The position numbers were made by a program, and so were the translations under genes. Of a stretch of DNA of 64,000 bases, positions 51,527-62,949 are shown one piece after another. The notes under the pieces are model-generated. The model ran no database searches and was not told the DNA's origin. It saw only the letters and a program-made list of their open reading frames with translations. The stretch is from Endomychus coccineus (Eukaryota > Arthropoda > Insecta > Coleoptera > Endomychidae): contig OY294069.1 in NCBI GenBank assembly GCA_958510875.1, positions 161,633,111-161,697,110 on the forward strand. Reading direction: 5' to 3'. Numbering within the stretch: position 1 is the first letter of the stretch; each line of letters opens with the position of its first letter.

Positions 51527-52485
51527 TAAGAAAACCTTATGAACAACTAAATTGCACATTATCAATTGAGGGATCCTTAATAAACATCAAATCATCACAA
51601 GAAATATTTAGATGAAAATTACTTCATTAATTTTGCTAGTTAAATTTCATTTGTAAAAATTAGTATTGGAAGAGAGCTGAAAATTATCGCATTATTTTGG
51701 GTTGATTATCCAATTTAACTTGAAAACTTACTTAGTTTAGTAGCTCATAAACTATAAAAGAAGTCACACTGTGGATACCCTATAACATTATAAGTAAACA
51801 GCAATAATCTTTATTCACTACTCAATAGTATTTTTAGGAGATAAGGGTGATTGTTTATTATGTACAGTGTAGTTTAGAAGCTCCTCAAATTCAACAAGAT
51901 CAGTCAAATAGTTTGAACTGTAGCTATCACATATACAATGACGCACACAAAACCCAGTGAGTCAGACATTTCTTGGAAATAGTAAGTTGTCTTATGTTCA
52001 GTGGGAGCTTGAAGGTAGAGAGTGAATGTTTCGAGTTCAAATTTATGCGGTCACAATACTTTCCTTCTCTTTTCAGCATACCGCATAAATTAGTTGGTTT
52101 TATTTTTCCTATTACCGCGTATCACTTTTCTGCATGCCTCCACATGAATTTGTTAGTTTTATTTTCTTTATTACCAAGGGTACATATATTCTTCTAATTA
52201 GACAATAGCTAATCATAATCTTATGTCAAAGAATTAATGGTTCAATTATGTTTTCTTATTATCTGATAAATTGTATATTTACTATGTAAACTCTTAACCT
52301 TATTATCATAGCACAATTAGAGCTGCAGTTATGTGGATATAGATTTTGTTTGCCTTTGGAATAGACAAGGATTAACTAGCTCGTGCTTATAATGATTAAT
52401 GTGTAATATACGGCAAAACTTATCATGTTGGATCTAATCTTATAAATATAATGATATAAATTAACTTTAGGATTTGTTTCCTTTG
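51527..52485. other. Intergenic DNA with a small Penelope-terminus scrap
   Basis: 51760-51860 resembles the terminus at 38205-38290 (CACTGTGGATA, AGTATTTTTA, GATAAGGGTGATT), partly in the opposite order. The remainder shows nothing recognisable. Confidence 0.45.
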
Positions 52486-52547
52486 TGAAAAACAAAATTA
52501 TATAAATTTTTGGGAAATAGGTCACGTTAAAACATTCATCAAATATA

Positions 52548-52595
52548 TTTTCGTTTTCCATCACGTTTCGGTCTCACGATCATCATCAGAAGACG
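52548..52595 (-). ncRNA. Hammerhead-like motif, tandem Penelope terminus, unit 1
   Basis: Minus: UCUU, CUGAUGA, extra U, GAUC-GUGA-GACC (one mispair), GAAA, CGUGAUGG. The core is intact but stem III (ACG..CGU in sister copies) is disrupted here. Confidence 0.4.
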
Positions 52596-52876
52596 AAAAC
52601 TAATTCCATCTAAAGCTCGGGATTCCTTAAGCTAATTGCACTAAGCACTGAGTGTCTTTATCGCATTAATTTCAATTCAAAATGTCAGGACACCAATGAC
52701 CAGAACACGAACAATTCAAATTGGAACTCATTATGTGTAAAAGATATGAGGTATTAGAAAGCCACCACACTGTAATGTTTATAGTTGAAGACAGATTAAT
52801 AATGATTCTTGACCCAGGGTTGAATTATATATAAATTATCGGAAAATAGGTCACATTAAAACATATTCTTCTTATT

Positions 52877-52921
52877 CTCGTCATTACGTACGCTTCGCTC
52901 TCACGACCATCATCAGAAGAT
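52877..52921 (-). ncRNA. Hammerhead-like motif, tandem Penelope terminus, unit 2
   Basis: Minus: AUCUU, CUGAUGA, extra U, GGUC-GUGA-GAGC, GAAG instead of GAAA, stem III CGUACGU, A, AUGA. Core and stem II each carry a change; probably inactive. Confidence 0.4.
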
Positions 52922-53819
52922 GTATCAATATCTACAACGGGATTTTTTAAAACTATCTAGAGCGCGTCCTTATCTCATTAATTTCAATTAAACGTGCCCA
53001 CGTCGCCGAAACGAACAGAAACACGACTAATCGAAATTGTAACACATTAATATTTCAAGTATATGAATATATATCAAGAAGCCACTGCATAGCAATATAC
53101 TTCTAATATTCGAAGTCATGTCATACAATGTTTGAATACTTCTATCTAACATTATAAAGAAGTATGTAGGAATTTGCAAGGGTTTTGATTGATAAAATTA
53201 GTATACATTTGACTTAATGAATGAACATCTGTTCTGTGATTTAGAGACTTTGAGTCACGATGTGAATCATCTCCACGATAGATCTTTTATAATAATTGAT
53301 TTCGTTAGTTCGTATTTACACTTTTGTACTCGAATTGATGGTTAAAATCAAGGACGGTGGAATTTTCTACGTTATTGTTTCTAGTACTGTACATACGACT
53401 TTTTTGTAAATATTGTTTAGAGATTTCCATCGCAACCTAAAGGTATTAGATTTGATAAATATTTAACAACACAGTAGGCTTATGCGCAACATTTATATCA
53501 TACTTTTTAAAACAATTCTTAATTTTTTTTGAGGTCTCCGAAATGAATGGTAATGTTATAAAATTATCTGAATTACCGTTTATATTATGTATATATGACG
53601 TGCCATTATAGATTTTGCTTACTCTTTCTTTAATGATGGGGTTGAAAAATGATTTTGGTAGCCATTCATTTCCAGTGTGTTACGAACAATTTTCAAATTT
53701 TTGGAACGGTCCTGTGAGTGGGACAATTTGATAGCGTGATCTTTAAGGCTGCTTATAACATTTTTTTCTAACTTGTTGGTGCAATTGAATTGAAGTGAAG
53801 ATATCGTTGAGACCAAACT

Positions 53820-54210
53820 TCAGACCAAAATCTGGATCGGCGACCCAAAAAACCTCCTTGGTGTATTTAAAATTCAAAAATACTATAAATTGCCAAAATA
53901 ATCTGTAAGGGTGCGAAAATGGCCAATTTGATCGATTTTCCACCCCCAGAATGATTTTCAAGTAAATCTGACGTCAAAATCGTGATCAGAGACCCAAAAA
54001 ACCTCCTTGGTGCATATTAAATTCGGAATTACTCTTTGTGGGTCATTTCTGGTCCCCAAGGGGAAGGGGGAGGTTGATCGGTGAGGTTATATGTGTTATG
54101 AGTCATCCTGATAGCCCCACGAATCGAATCTCATGAAAATTTTTCGATTCTGACCTACATGTCTTTTTTTTATTATAGCTGAAATCCCGGCTCATTGCCT
54201 GGGTTATCTA
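53820..54210. repeat. Partial foldback element (right-arm modules)
   Basis: Two copies of the GACCCAAAAAACCTCCTTGG module (53836 and 53991) plus the AATCCCGGCTCATTGCCTGG end match the right arm of the element at 29847-30910. The left arm is absent, and it joins the Penelope fragment directly at about 53818. Confidence 0.65.
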
Positions 54211-55416
54211 CTCCATTTAGCGTCCACAGAGGACGCTTAGCATTCTGAACGCAACAACATTCATAGAACGTCGAATTCGAAGAAGTCTGATCGTGACCTA
54301 ACGTATTTTAAATGAGTACAATTTAAATCACATATTCAGTCTTAACCAGGATCAACGTTTGAGAGGTCACGATTGGAAACTTAAAAAAGGAAAACTTTGA
54401 ATCGGAGTCACGTCAGGGCTTCCTTGCTAACAGAATGTTTTCTGAGTGAAATAATCTCCCTTGTGATGTGTTGTTTGCTACGTCATTTAACAACACCTTT
54501 AAAAATCGTTATGACAAATTAAAAATAACTACTTAAAGTTTGTGTTTTTGCCTTCAGTGGCTAGTGGCTTGTTCTGTTATACAAAAACTGAGAACTAATA
54601 ATTGTTAATCTTCATTGTGATCTGATTTATTGACAAATAATTGATCCTATATGTATTATACTTCACAATTTTGGACACTGTATTTTTAGTTATTGAGTCT
54701 GAATAGGTATTCTACCTCGGCTCATTACCGATATTTAATTAAAAAAAACATATGTGTTAATGTGACCAATAAAATGATGAACGTTTTGTTCCTCTTGATA
54801 TTTTATTAATAATTCAATTAAAACCGTAATATCTAATCACATAGATATTTTGTTTCATTTATACTCATAAGTTATTGTTTTCAATGGTTATTCTCAAAAA
54901 AATGTTGAAATCTATAATACTGGTGAGTGATTATACTACACTTGAATTATAGAATGAATTGACCTCCAATATCATTGAGAAGCAATATGTAAATCTCGTT
55001 CTTCAATAATAGTTTAATTAGCATAGTTCATAGCACTTGACGGAAAATGGCACCGACTAGTACTCAGTCAAACTAATGGGAGTCCATCTACTTGCTACAT
55101 TGTCTTCGATTGTTGACGATATGAAATTATACTGACGCTAAGCTATATATATATGCTGTTATGTTTACGCAATTAAACCATGTAGCCTTGTGCTTTGGTC
55201 TACAATCAATCATGGGAGAAATAATTATGACGAATAGTGCAGCTTCAAAAGTTACGGCCATGTTTTGGGGCGAAAAAGACGATTTTCACGTTTTCTGCAT
55301 TTAAAAAGAAAACGATGGCTAAAATGGAAAAACATGTGGAGCTCCAAAAAATTGTAGAAAAAGTGAATACGCGTCGGTTGAGCTAAAGTAATTTTTGAGG
55401 TTATGGTCTCGACATA
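54211..55416. other. Intergenic DNA; one weak LINE-like tail
   Basis: At 54430-54530, plus frame, LANRMFSE and NNLPCDVLFATSFNNTFKNR resembles a LINE C-terminal WN-LP...FK tail. Too short to classify. The rest is AT-rich and featureless. Confidence 0.4.
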
Positions 55417-56338
55417 CCGGGATTTCAAAAATTATCTTGGTCAAGGGTGGTTGTGGAATCTAAAACGTGTGTCTTACTTTACGTTTGAAATAATTATGTC
55501 ATAATTAATTTGAAGTTTCTAAAAAAAGTGCGAAATTTCGCAATTTCATACGAATATTGTAACACTCAGAAGTCTTTAGCGCTTCGGACTCCGGGATTTT
55601 CACGTGGCCTATCAAAGTAAGAAGGTTCGAATTATCTAAAAACATAATTGCATGAACGCCAGACGTCCTATGCAATTAACTACGAACGAAATCATTTTGA
55701 CATATGCCTCGAGGAGCTCGCTGCGCGTGAGTTAGAGTTTATACATTCTACCTCGATCTTGTTAATTTGGGGCCGTTTCTTGCCCCGTGCGACCGGTGCC
55801 AGTTGTAATAAAGTGTTTTTGGCTATGGTCCGCTAGCTTTTACCCGCTTCGTACGTCGCACGTTAGACGCGCGTAGCTGAGATCTGAGAATAGCTCAAAA
55901 CTGTTTTAGTCAAATTTTCCTATTTATGGACATTTATCGAAAAAAGAAGGGCTGTCGGGCACGGTCCGATACTAAATCTAACTACATGGAGCGAAAACGG
56001 CACGCGAAAAGTCGTCGTAAAGCCGTATTAGGTACAACCAGTTTGCACTTTTCTAACTCGCGTGCTACGGGCTTCTCACGTGAACGTCATTCGATTTACG
56101 GAAAATTAACTATTTCAAAACAGTTTTTGACCCGGATTGTGGCTATCACGACCTCTGAAAAGGTTCAACGTTCACATAATTATTTCATAATTTGTAGTTC
56201 ATTATTGTTTTACAAATGAAATTTGTAGGTTATTGATGATGTCAGTGTGACAGTGACATAATTATTTCAAACGTAAAGTAAGACACACGTTTTAGATCCC
56301 ACAACCACCCTTGACCAAGATAATTTTTGATATCCCGG
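55417..56338. mobile_element. Mariner-derived MITE containing foreign repeat sequence
   Basis: Ends match 9303-9910 (CCGGGATTTCAAAAATTATC and inverse) with TA on both sides. The left arm stops after about 85 bp at TTATGTCA, while the right arm is about 165 bp. The interior (about 55503-56180) is not mariner sequence but the unclassified 650-bp repeat also seen at 15520-16190. Confidence 0.85.
55530..56180 (-). repeat. Unclassified 650-bp repeat, copy B
   Basis: Reverse-orientation relative of 15520-16190. The 62-codon ORF at 55648-55836 (plus), opening with TTG or an internal ATG and reading HFDICLEELAARELEFIHST, matches 15883-16071 in length and end. By my count most codon differences change the residue, so constraint is not evident. 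Confidence 0.7.
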
Positions 56339-56344
56339 TATAAT

Positions 56345-56975
56345 CGAATTAGTGTTTTTTGGGTGAATGCAAAATCTTTTTTTGTAAATTTATTATTGAT
56401 TAAAAAATATTCTGTTCAGATGGAAAGATGGTAATACACTCTCTACCCAGTTGTTTTCTATCTTTCATTTTGACACCTTGAACGGCCATTTTCGGAAATC
56501 CGTAAAACTGAGATTGCAAGCCGAAAAATGGACTTCTCGACATACATCAAAATGCATTTTGCAGATATGAAATATGATCTGAAACATCCATCAATACAGG
56601 TTTTGGGGCATATAAAAAATGTAGGACAATTTTGAAAATTTCGGACCTCGGAGAATGTGAAAATTTGTAAGATTAGACATTTTTCAGGATAACCAAATTT
56701 TAGATTCTATCAGATTATTTTATGATGCGTATTTTGAGTTGAGTGTTCAGTTCTGTTCTCTAATAAAGGTTTGTTAGTGGTGCATGCGAGGAGTTTCTAC
56801 CAGCGCTCTCTTTGTTGTTGTTAGACCCAGTTCCACATGCATTATTGGACAACGATTCACTTCACTCCAATTACAATATATGAGGCTGATGAGCCCATTT
56901 TGGCTTGTTCATTAGCTTTCGTTGCTCTTGATGCCATGGTGTTCTGATGGAACCTACAGTTATTTTATTGTGCTC
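56345..56975. other. Intergenic DNA without recognised features
   Basis: No motif recognised. The right end (about 56880-56979) seems to belong to the same host sequence as 57400 onwards, split by the P-type MITE. Confidence 0.45.
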
Positions 56976-56979
56976 TGCT

Positions 56980-57398
56980 CACGGTCGTATACACAGGTCT
57001 GGAAACTCGAGGTTGTTTCCTATGTGAGCAGTGAGTCCGCTAAGCGTCGACTGGCCCGTAGTACCAAACGTCGTCACGTAGGAGTATTTTCTGACAACTG
57101 TCAGTTGACTTGTCAACACAAGGAATACCTGCGTTTTCAGAAACAAATTACGAAATCGTGCATTGTGCCGAAATGCAAAACGGGGTACAAAAGTGTAAAG
57201 CAAGAAACTTCTGTTTTTAAAGTGCCGAAAGATGCGGAAATTCGAAGAAAGTGGATGCTTGCGATTCCGGATAGAAATCGTTTTACCACTTCGTGATCCA
57301 AGCGCTAGCTGGTGGCTGAGCGAGGGACTACGAGTTAGGCGACCCGTAAGAGACTCAAGTCAACCATAGAGTTTCCAGACCTGTGTATACGACCGTGG
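56980..57398 (+). mobile_element. 419-bp P-superfamily MITE with part of a THAP domain
   Basis: Terminal inverted repeats of about 29 bp (CACGGTCGTATACACAGGTC onward at 56980; inverse ends at 57398) are flanked by identical GCTCTGCT (56972-56979 and 57399-57406). The 8-bp duplication is that of P elements. Inside, plus frame, from about 57150 SCIVPKCKTGYKSVKQETSV and FKVPKDAEIRRKWMLAI form the first part of a THAP zinc finger (C-x4-C, then F-x-P and W). It ends at TTS and stop before the final C-x2-H. P transposases begin with a THAP domain, so this is an internally deleted P-like element. Confidence 0.85.
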
Positions 57399-57499
57399 CT
57401 CTGCTAGAGCACTGAGTTCTTCACGGCATTACCATACCAGCCTCGATGTAACTTTTGGGTTCAAGAGTGCCTCCTGTGACGCCTGGCTATAGTGGATAA

Positions 57500-57760
57500 T
57501 GGGTTCTACCCATTAGAGATGAGTGAAATATTCTTTTTTTCAGAATGCAGTCTATCCATTTGCAGCAAGTCTCGTTGATATTCTTCTCGATAATTCTGAG
57601 ATAGAGTCGAGAGATATGTTGTTAAATGCTCCCTCAATATCCAGGAACGCACCCAGCAAAATATCTTTGTTTCGCAGTGAGTTTTCACCTTTTCTACGAT
57701 TTGATGTTGGGCTGTTTCTGTGAATTTGCCTATTGTTTAGGCATATAAGCAAAGGTGAGC
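57500..57760 (-). mobile_element. LINE RT fragment
   Basis: On minus, DILLGAFLDIEGAFNNISLD (about 57665-57606) matches the RT palm motif A block (A-LDIEGAFDN) of I/R1/jockey-type LINEs. Flanking RT motifs are not recognisable. Confidence 0.55.
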
Positions 57761-57769
57761 CAAGTTAAT

Positions 57770-58130
57770 CTAACAATTAATTTCGTTGAGTGTTATTCCG
57801 CGACTCAAGATCTAAACTCCATAATCGTTGAAGGGTTAGTTTTTTGATATTTTAACGAAAGTTTAACATAAACGTTACAATTAATTATCGAATTGGACTG
57901 GACTGAAATAAATTGTAGTTTGTATATATTGACTTATTTTAATGATTAACTATAGCCATTCAATTAGTCTGAGATTCGAAGTACACCGATAAAAATTGAG
58001 CATTCAATCTGACGTTTGTTTAATCCTCAATTCCTCACATCTTGCATAGTGCAGGTGCCTGTTCCGTTTCATAAGCATCAACACGATGAAATTTTCATCA
58101 GAAAGGGTGGATCATTTAGCTCGACATATT
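57770..58130. other. Intergenic DNA without recognised features
   Basis: Nothing recognised. Confidence 0.45.
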
Positions 58131-58132
58131 AC

Positions 58133-58435
58133 TCAAGTATGATGTGTACCAATTAATTTATCTATAAAATCTCCACCCCTTGATTCCCTATACTCGAATT
58201 GCTCGACGGCCCCAAACATAGGTCCCGAGTTCACATTCTCGATTTTATATTTTGAGACAAATTCACAGTCTTTTGTTTTCGAGTTATAAAAAAAAACGTT
58301 CAATTTTTCGATTGTTAGACACATGTGAATGTCGTGGCTATTTGTGTAGTTAGAAGGAAATAACTTTCCCATTCTCGAAGCACTTTTTTCTGTATAATCC
58401 AATGGCGTCGAGAAAAATTGAAAAAAAGGTGCGAT
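58133..58435 (-). other. Unrecognised open reading frame (about 100 codons)
   Basis: Open from about 58437 to the TGA at 58135-58133. It reads APFFQFFSTPLDYTEKSASR, MGKLFPSNYTNSHDIHMCLT and VNSGPMFGAVEQFEYRESRG among other segments. Composition looks protein-like and it has no internal stop, but I recognise no domain. It could be an exon or a transposon gene scrap. Confidence 0.25.
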
Positions 58436-58534
58436 TTCGAGTTATGGCCTAAGCTTGTATTTTTTCAAATGAGAATCATAGTTGGCTATGGTTTAGTTGC
58501 AACGAATTTTTTTTCTTTCTAACTGTTTATCATA

Positions 58535-59870
58535 TAGAATATAATAGAACAGAATAGAATAGAGTAGGTCTTTATTCGATTAGGCCATTACAGCGTAGAA
58601 TAAGTCAATAGTTTACATATATGTTGATAAAATAATTCAATACAATCATATAAAAAAAAGAGCAAATCGCATATTAAAAAGTGGAAACCAATAATGATAT
58701 TCATAAAAACACAGTACTCAGACTCAGTTATATATTTAAATACTTAATTCAATATGAACATTATTATTGAATGAATAAATCTAAGAGTAATCACAGTTAA
58801 GAATAGTAAGTGGGGATAATCAGTTCAAACCACATTCAAAATATTCATTCAGATTATAAAATGATTTTTCTAGTAAGTGAGATTTTAATGTTTTTTTAAA
58901 TGCATGTTTTGATGTTATAAGTTTGAATTCATCATGAAGATGATTGAAAATTTCAATTAATGAGTAAATTTTTTTGTATCAACGTAAGATGAGTACTCAT
59001 TGGTACATAATTATCTCTTTTTCGAGGATCATAGTAATAATTTTTTGTATATTTTTTAAATTCTTCCGGGTGTTCATTTTCAAAGCACGACGCTTCTAAT
59101 ATATATATTTACTAGCAAGGGTAAGTATTTTATTGTCCTTGAATGCATCTCTACACGATTGTTGGTTTGATAAACCTAAAATTGCTCTTATAGCCCTTTT
59201 TTGTAACTTGAAGATTCTGTCTGCATCCACGCTAATTCACCACCACATTATTATGCCATACTCAATCTTTGAATATATGTATACATAATAGGCTCCAAGA
59301 CAAGCCTTCAAGGTGGAACAGTTAGCTTTCCAATTCAACTTTGAATCTATTTCTAAGCCTAAGAATTTGGTTGTGTTCGTAGAGCTAATTGTTGCATTAT
59401 CAACTTCTACTTCTATCAATGATGTTCCTTAGCTTGAAAAGTTTTTATTTTCGTTTTGTCCACGTTCAATTTCATATAGTTATCTGTGAACCACTGTTGC
59501 ATTTTTAGGATATTGTCCTGAATATCATATTTAAGTTGGTACATAGTGTTGCCTTGTACGACCCTCAAGTTGTCATCGGCAAACCGTGTAATTTTACTGT
59601 TTTTTTGAATTTCGAGAAACTCATTTACGTATAATATATACAGAAGTGACCCCATTGTAGAGCCTTGAGGTACTCCCGTAAGATGAGGATAAGTGTTCTT
59701 TTCTCGTTACTATATCCACAAATTTTGTACTTTGCTTCCTAGATGTTAGGTACGGTTTCAGTAAATGTTGAAAGGGACCTCTTAAGCCGTATCTTTGCAA
59801 TTTTTCCAGGAGCAGATTGTGATTTACTAAATCAAAGGCTTTTGATATATCGAGTAATTTTTGATGTGTA
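58535..59870 (-). mobile_element. Non-LTR retrotransposon fragment with 3' tail
   Basis: On minus, LTGVPQGSTMGSLLYILYVN (frame break near 59660), ITRFADDNLRVVQ (palm FADD), FTDNYMKLNVDKTKIKTF, then STNTTKFLGLEIDSKLNWKA and YYVYIYSKIEYGIIMWW are RT motifs and thumb in order. The 3' end has a TATTC-rich tail (58568-58535). 5' parts are missing; jockey/CR1-like. Confidence 0.75.
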
Positions 59871-59874
59871 AGTC

Positions 59875-61125
59875 TTTAATAGCGAAAAAAATATTTTACT
59901 GTATTACTTTTTGCGTTTTTTATATTTATTCCAAGTAGTCGGGTGTCATCTATGACAGTGTTTATCCGCTTGTCACTAAACTGTATTGTGGATCTTTGGA
60001 AAATTTTAGCTACCGTCGATCAACTCGAACTGGTCATCTCCACATATGAAAAACGTTTTTCATAAAGTTAGTCTAAAATATTTCAACGTAAGTACGATAA
60101 TAATGTAATGTAACTCAAGGGAGTTACATTCTTCAATATGACAATATTTTAAATGTATCAAAGACATTTTTATGCGGTTAAGGCATCAACTTCTTCATTC
60201 AACATTAAACATTTTTTTGTCCGAAACCTACATACTCTTGTGAATTTGTCACTAGAACTTTTAAATTTGTTCGATAATTTTCTATTTCCCTAACGTACTT
60301 TGCAGCGAAAACTTATTTATGAATCTTGCTTGAGCATATGGAATGATATATCTGTTTATCACTTACCTATGAAAATACGACAAAATAATCACCCAAAAAT
60401 GTTAATACCTATTAGTAAACGTAACCTATTATAGATGCGCACACGTGTTTCAATACAGCCACCTACTGGAACTGAAACAAATATTTATTAACGCTATTTA
60501 AAGATGAAAATAGCCGCATAATTGGAGCGTCACATCAGTTCGTCAGTTCTGAAGACGAATGACACGTATGACCCCTAATTAACTTAATTAACTATTCAAA
60601 TTTATCGATATTTGTACTAAATGCGATGTCCTTTTCATTTTTTCACACGGATCGGTAGTTGCCAATTGAGAGGAAATAAAAGAGTTGAACTAAATTGATC
60701 TTTGCAAATTTCAATGATTGATTACGTTTGAGATATTGCTGCATTGTAAATAAGAGTACATTCGGGATAGAATTATTGGATGACGTTCACGTAATTATGA
60801 CATTGCAGTCTGACGTTCAAACGGATCATATTCCGATAACTAAGTAAAGGTAATTATCATCAAATTCGAGAAGATTGTCACTGTCATAAATATAACAATG
60901 TCAGATGATGCATTACCTTTTTAGGTTGAATTAAATAGACATTGGCAAGTGGTAATTCAAAATATCTTAATTTGGTTAAGTTTGAATCGGATTATTATAA
61001 ATTGAATACCTAAGATTTCAAAACTTGCGTAGATGGTATACGTGGAAGAATATATGTGAATGTGATGACATAGGTTTGCTTCATTATTTTTCAAAAACTA
61101 AATAAAACATGAAGTACTATAAAGT
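59875..61125. other. Intergenic DNA without recognised features
   Basis: AT-rich. AGTTCTGAAGACGAATGACACG near 60546 faintly echoes the hammerhead core (CUGAAGA) but lacks pairing arms. Confidence 0.45.
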
Positions 61126-61129
61126 AAAA

Positions 61130-62205
61130 CTTAACAAAAAAATTCGATGGTGGAAGCCGTTACTTTATGGTAATTCATCATTTTGATTATATGAAAGAAT
61201 AACTACTTTGTTTTTACACCACTTATATACTCAATGATTCATAGAGCATTTTCGATACCATTGTCAAAAGAACACCTCACTATTGAGTTGAACACGATGA
61301 AACAAATAGCCATCAATAATGGTTTCCCGGTAGATCAAATAATTAAACTAATAAATCGCAAACAACAACAATTAACGTTTTATAAAATTCATCCGCGTAT
61401 AAAACACATAGATGTATTCACTAAATTCATTTCTTTGACATATTTTGGTCCAGTAAGCGAACATATTGGTAACATTTTCTCACGCCATAATTTTAAAATC
61501 AGTTTCAAACCTCAAAATAAACTTTGCCATCTTATATACAACGCCAAAGACAAAACCAATAAATATAGTAAACCTAGAGTTTATAAGATGATTTGCCCAG
61601 ACTGTGATGACTTTTATATAGGTAGAACTTGTAGTAATTTCAAATTAAGATACGAAAAACATTTTCGCTCGTTTAGGCTCAACAAAACAGACTCAACCTT
61701 TGCTAATCATTTTTTACAAATAGCCTAAGCATTTTACATAACCAAACCATAGGTTTTGAATTGAATACATTAGAATCAATAGAGATTTATAAAGGTGTCA
61801 AAAACTCTAATGAAAATATCCTCAATGATCAATTAGACCTATATCAAAGTGAACTTTTCATGTGTCTTTCAAACCGCTCTTGAAATAATTCTCAGAATAT
61901 TAAATTATAATCACACTAATTCATAAATTGTTACTATGTTTACTATGTAATACTGTACTTTCCTAGGATCTACCTGTTTTTGGAATTTCCGTTGATCCCT
62001 TAATCTCAACCCTACTTTACTCTATTCTATTTATACTTTAAATGTTTCATTGTTTTCTTTATAATTTTCTATTTGTTTGGTAATGGCAATGGCACTTCGG
62101 TGTTGAAACTATAGTTACGTCTCCACGTTATTATTAATAAAAGTGGTATAAAAACAAAGTTCTTATTGTTTCATATAATTAAAACTTAATAATTCATGTC
62201 AAACT
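61130..62205 (+). mobile_element. Penelope-like element, RT end and GIY-YIG domain, with inverted termini
   Basis: 61130-61225 is an inverted copy of the terminus at 62137-62205 (shared GTAAAAACAAAGT and TTTCATATAAT blocks). Between lie the ORF 61234-61728 and its broken continuation (about 61730-61890: SILHNQTIGFELNTLESIEI-like). A decayed hammerhead-like motif is at about 62090-62118. This is the best-preserved Penelope copy here, though the RT catalytic core is absent. Confidence 0.75.
61234..61728 (+). pseudogene. Penelope RT C-terminus fused to GIY-YIG endonuclease domain
   Basis: 164 open codons. MIHRAFSIPLSKEHLTIELN belongs to the RT-endonuclease linker, followed by SLTYFGPVSEHIGNIF. 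The endonuclease part has KPRVYKMICPDCDDFYIGRT with a C-P-x-C-D and FYIGRT (YIG) motif, LRYEKHFRSF, then FANHFL, after which a stop at 61726-61728 cuts the last 60 or so residues. In Penelope elements this domain nicks the target for retrotransposition. The start is arbitrary since the RT core is lost. Confidence 0.75.
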
Positions 62206-62940
62206 AAGATCATTTAACTCAGAAGGCGAATCAATGTACAGTACTATATTATATTTATTTTGTACATAGAAGGTTTAAACTAAGAATTTGAATCGACAGT
62301 GAAAGTTGGGGTTGTTACGTCACAATACCGGAGTCAATTACGAGCTGCACATATCTTCAAGGTCAGCAGGTTGGATAAAAAAATCAAATAATTGCAGAAA
62401 ACACATTAACCGTGACAACGTCACGATGAAATGCACTTCCTCGGCAAACATACGATGTCAATTAACTGGAACCTGTCTAGTGTACAAGAAGGATAATGAT
62501 CTGAGCAACACCTCAAAATATAGTTATTCATATTTTAATTACCATGACCATGCGTAAACTTATGAATTCTACATAATTGAAACATATTTTATACTACATT
62601 TTGGTATGAATTTAAGATATATTGTAGTTCGACTTTCGACTTATCCAAATGCAAGCTGTAGAATGTTATATTTTTTATTATTATTGTTCTTGAGAATTAA
62701 ATGCTTTATATACTGTTGTTTCAATGTCTCTTATGAAATGATGTGGTGATTTTTATAATTATCAATTGTTATTCTACAAAAATTCATTTAACTGTATCCA
62801 TGACTACTGTTGAGCAAAATTCATATTTTAACCTTGTAATTTTAATAAACCTGTAAATAATTTTATGATATCTTACACAGTCACTCCTATTACTTCCTTA
62901 TGTAACTACGAAAGATATCGATTAAACCTCCTCCTATGTA
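62206..62940. other. Intergenic DNA without recognised features
   Basis: AT-rich. A small 83-codon ORF (62306-62557) is probably chance. Confidence 0.45.
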
Positions 62941-62949
62941 GATTGTAAA

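Larger units (their letters stand above)
52490..53815 (-). mobile_element. Penelope-like element fragment with tandem terminal repeats
   Basis: On minus, 53816-53619 reads HAIKLSHSQDRSKNLKIVRN and TLEMNGYQNHFSTPSLKKE, the RT C-terminal linker. It is followed by LPFISETSKKIKNCFKKYDI and NVAHKP (about 53560-53490) ahead of the GIY-YIG region, which is decayed. The 3' part (53150-52490) contains two tandem copies, offset about 325 bp, of a terminal unit with a hammerhead-like motif each. Confidence 0.75.

Noticed and set aside
60537..60570. Hammerhead-like string AGTTCTGAAGACGAATGACA
   Set aside because: No pairing arms for stems I-III could be drawn.
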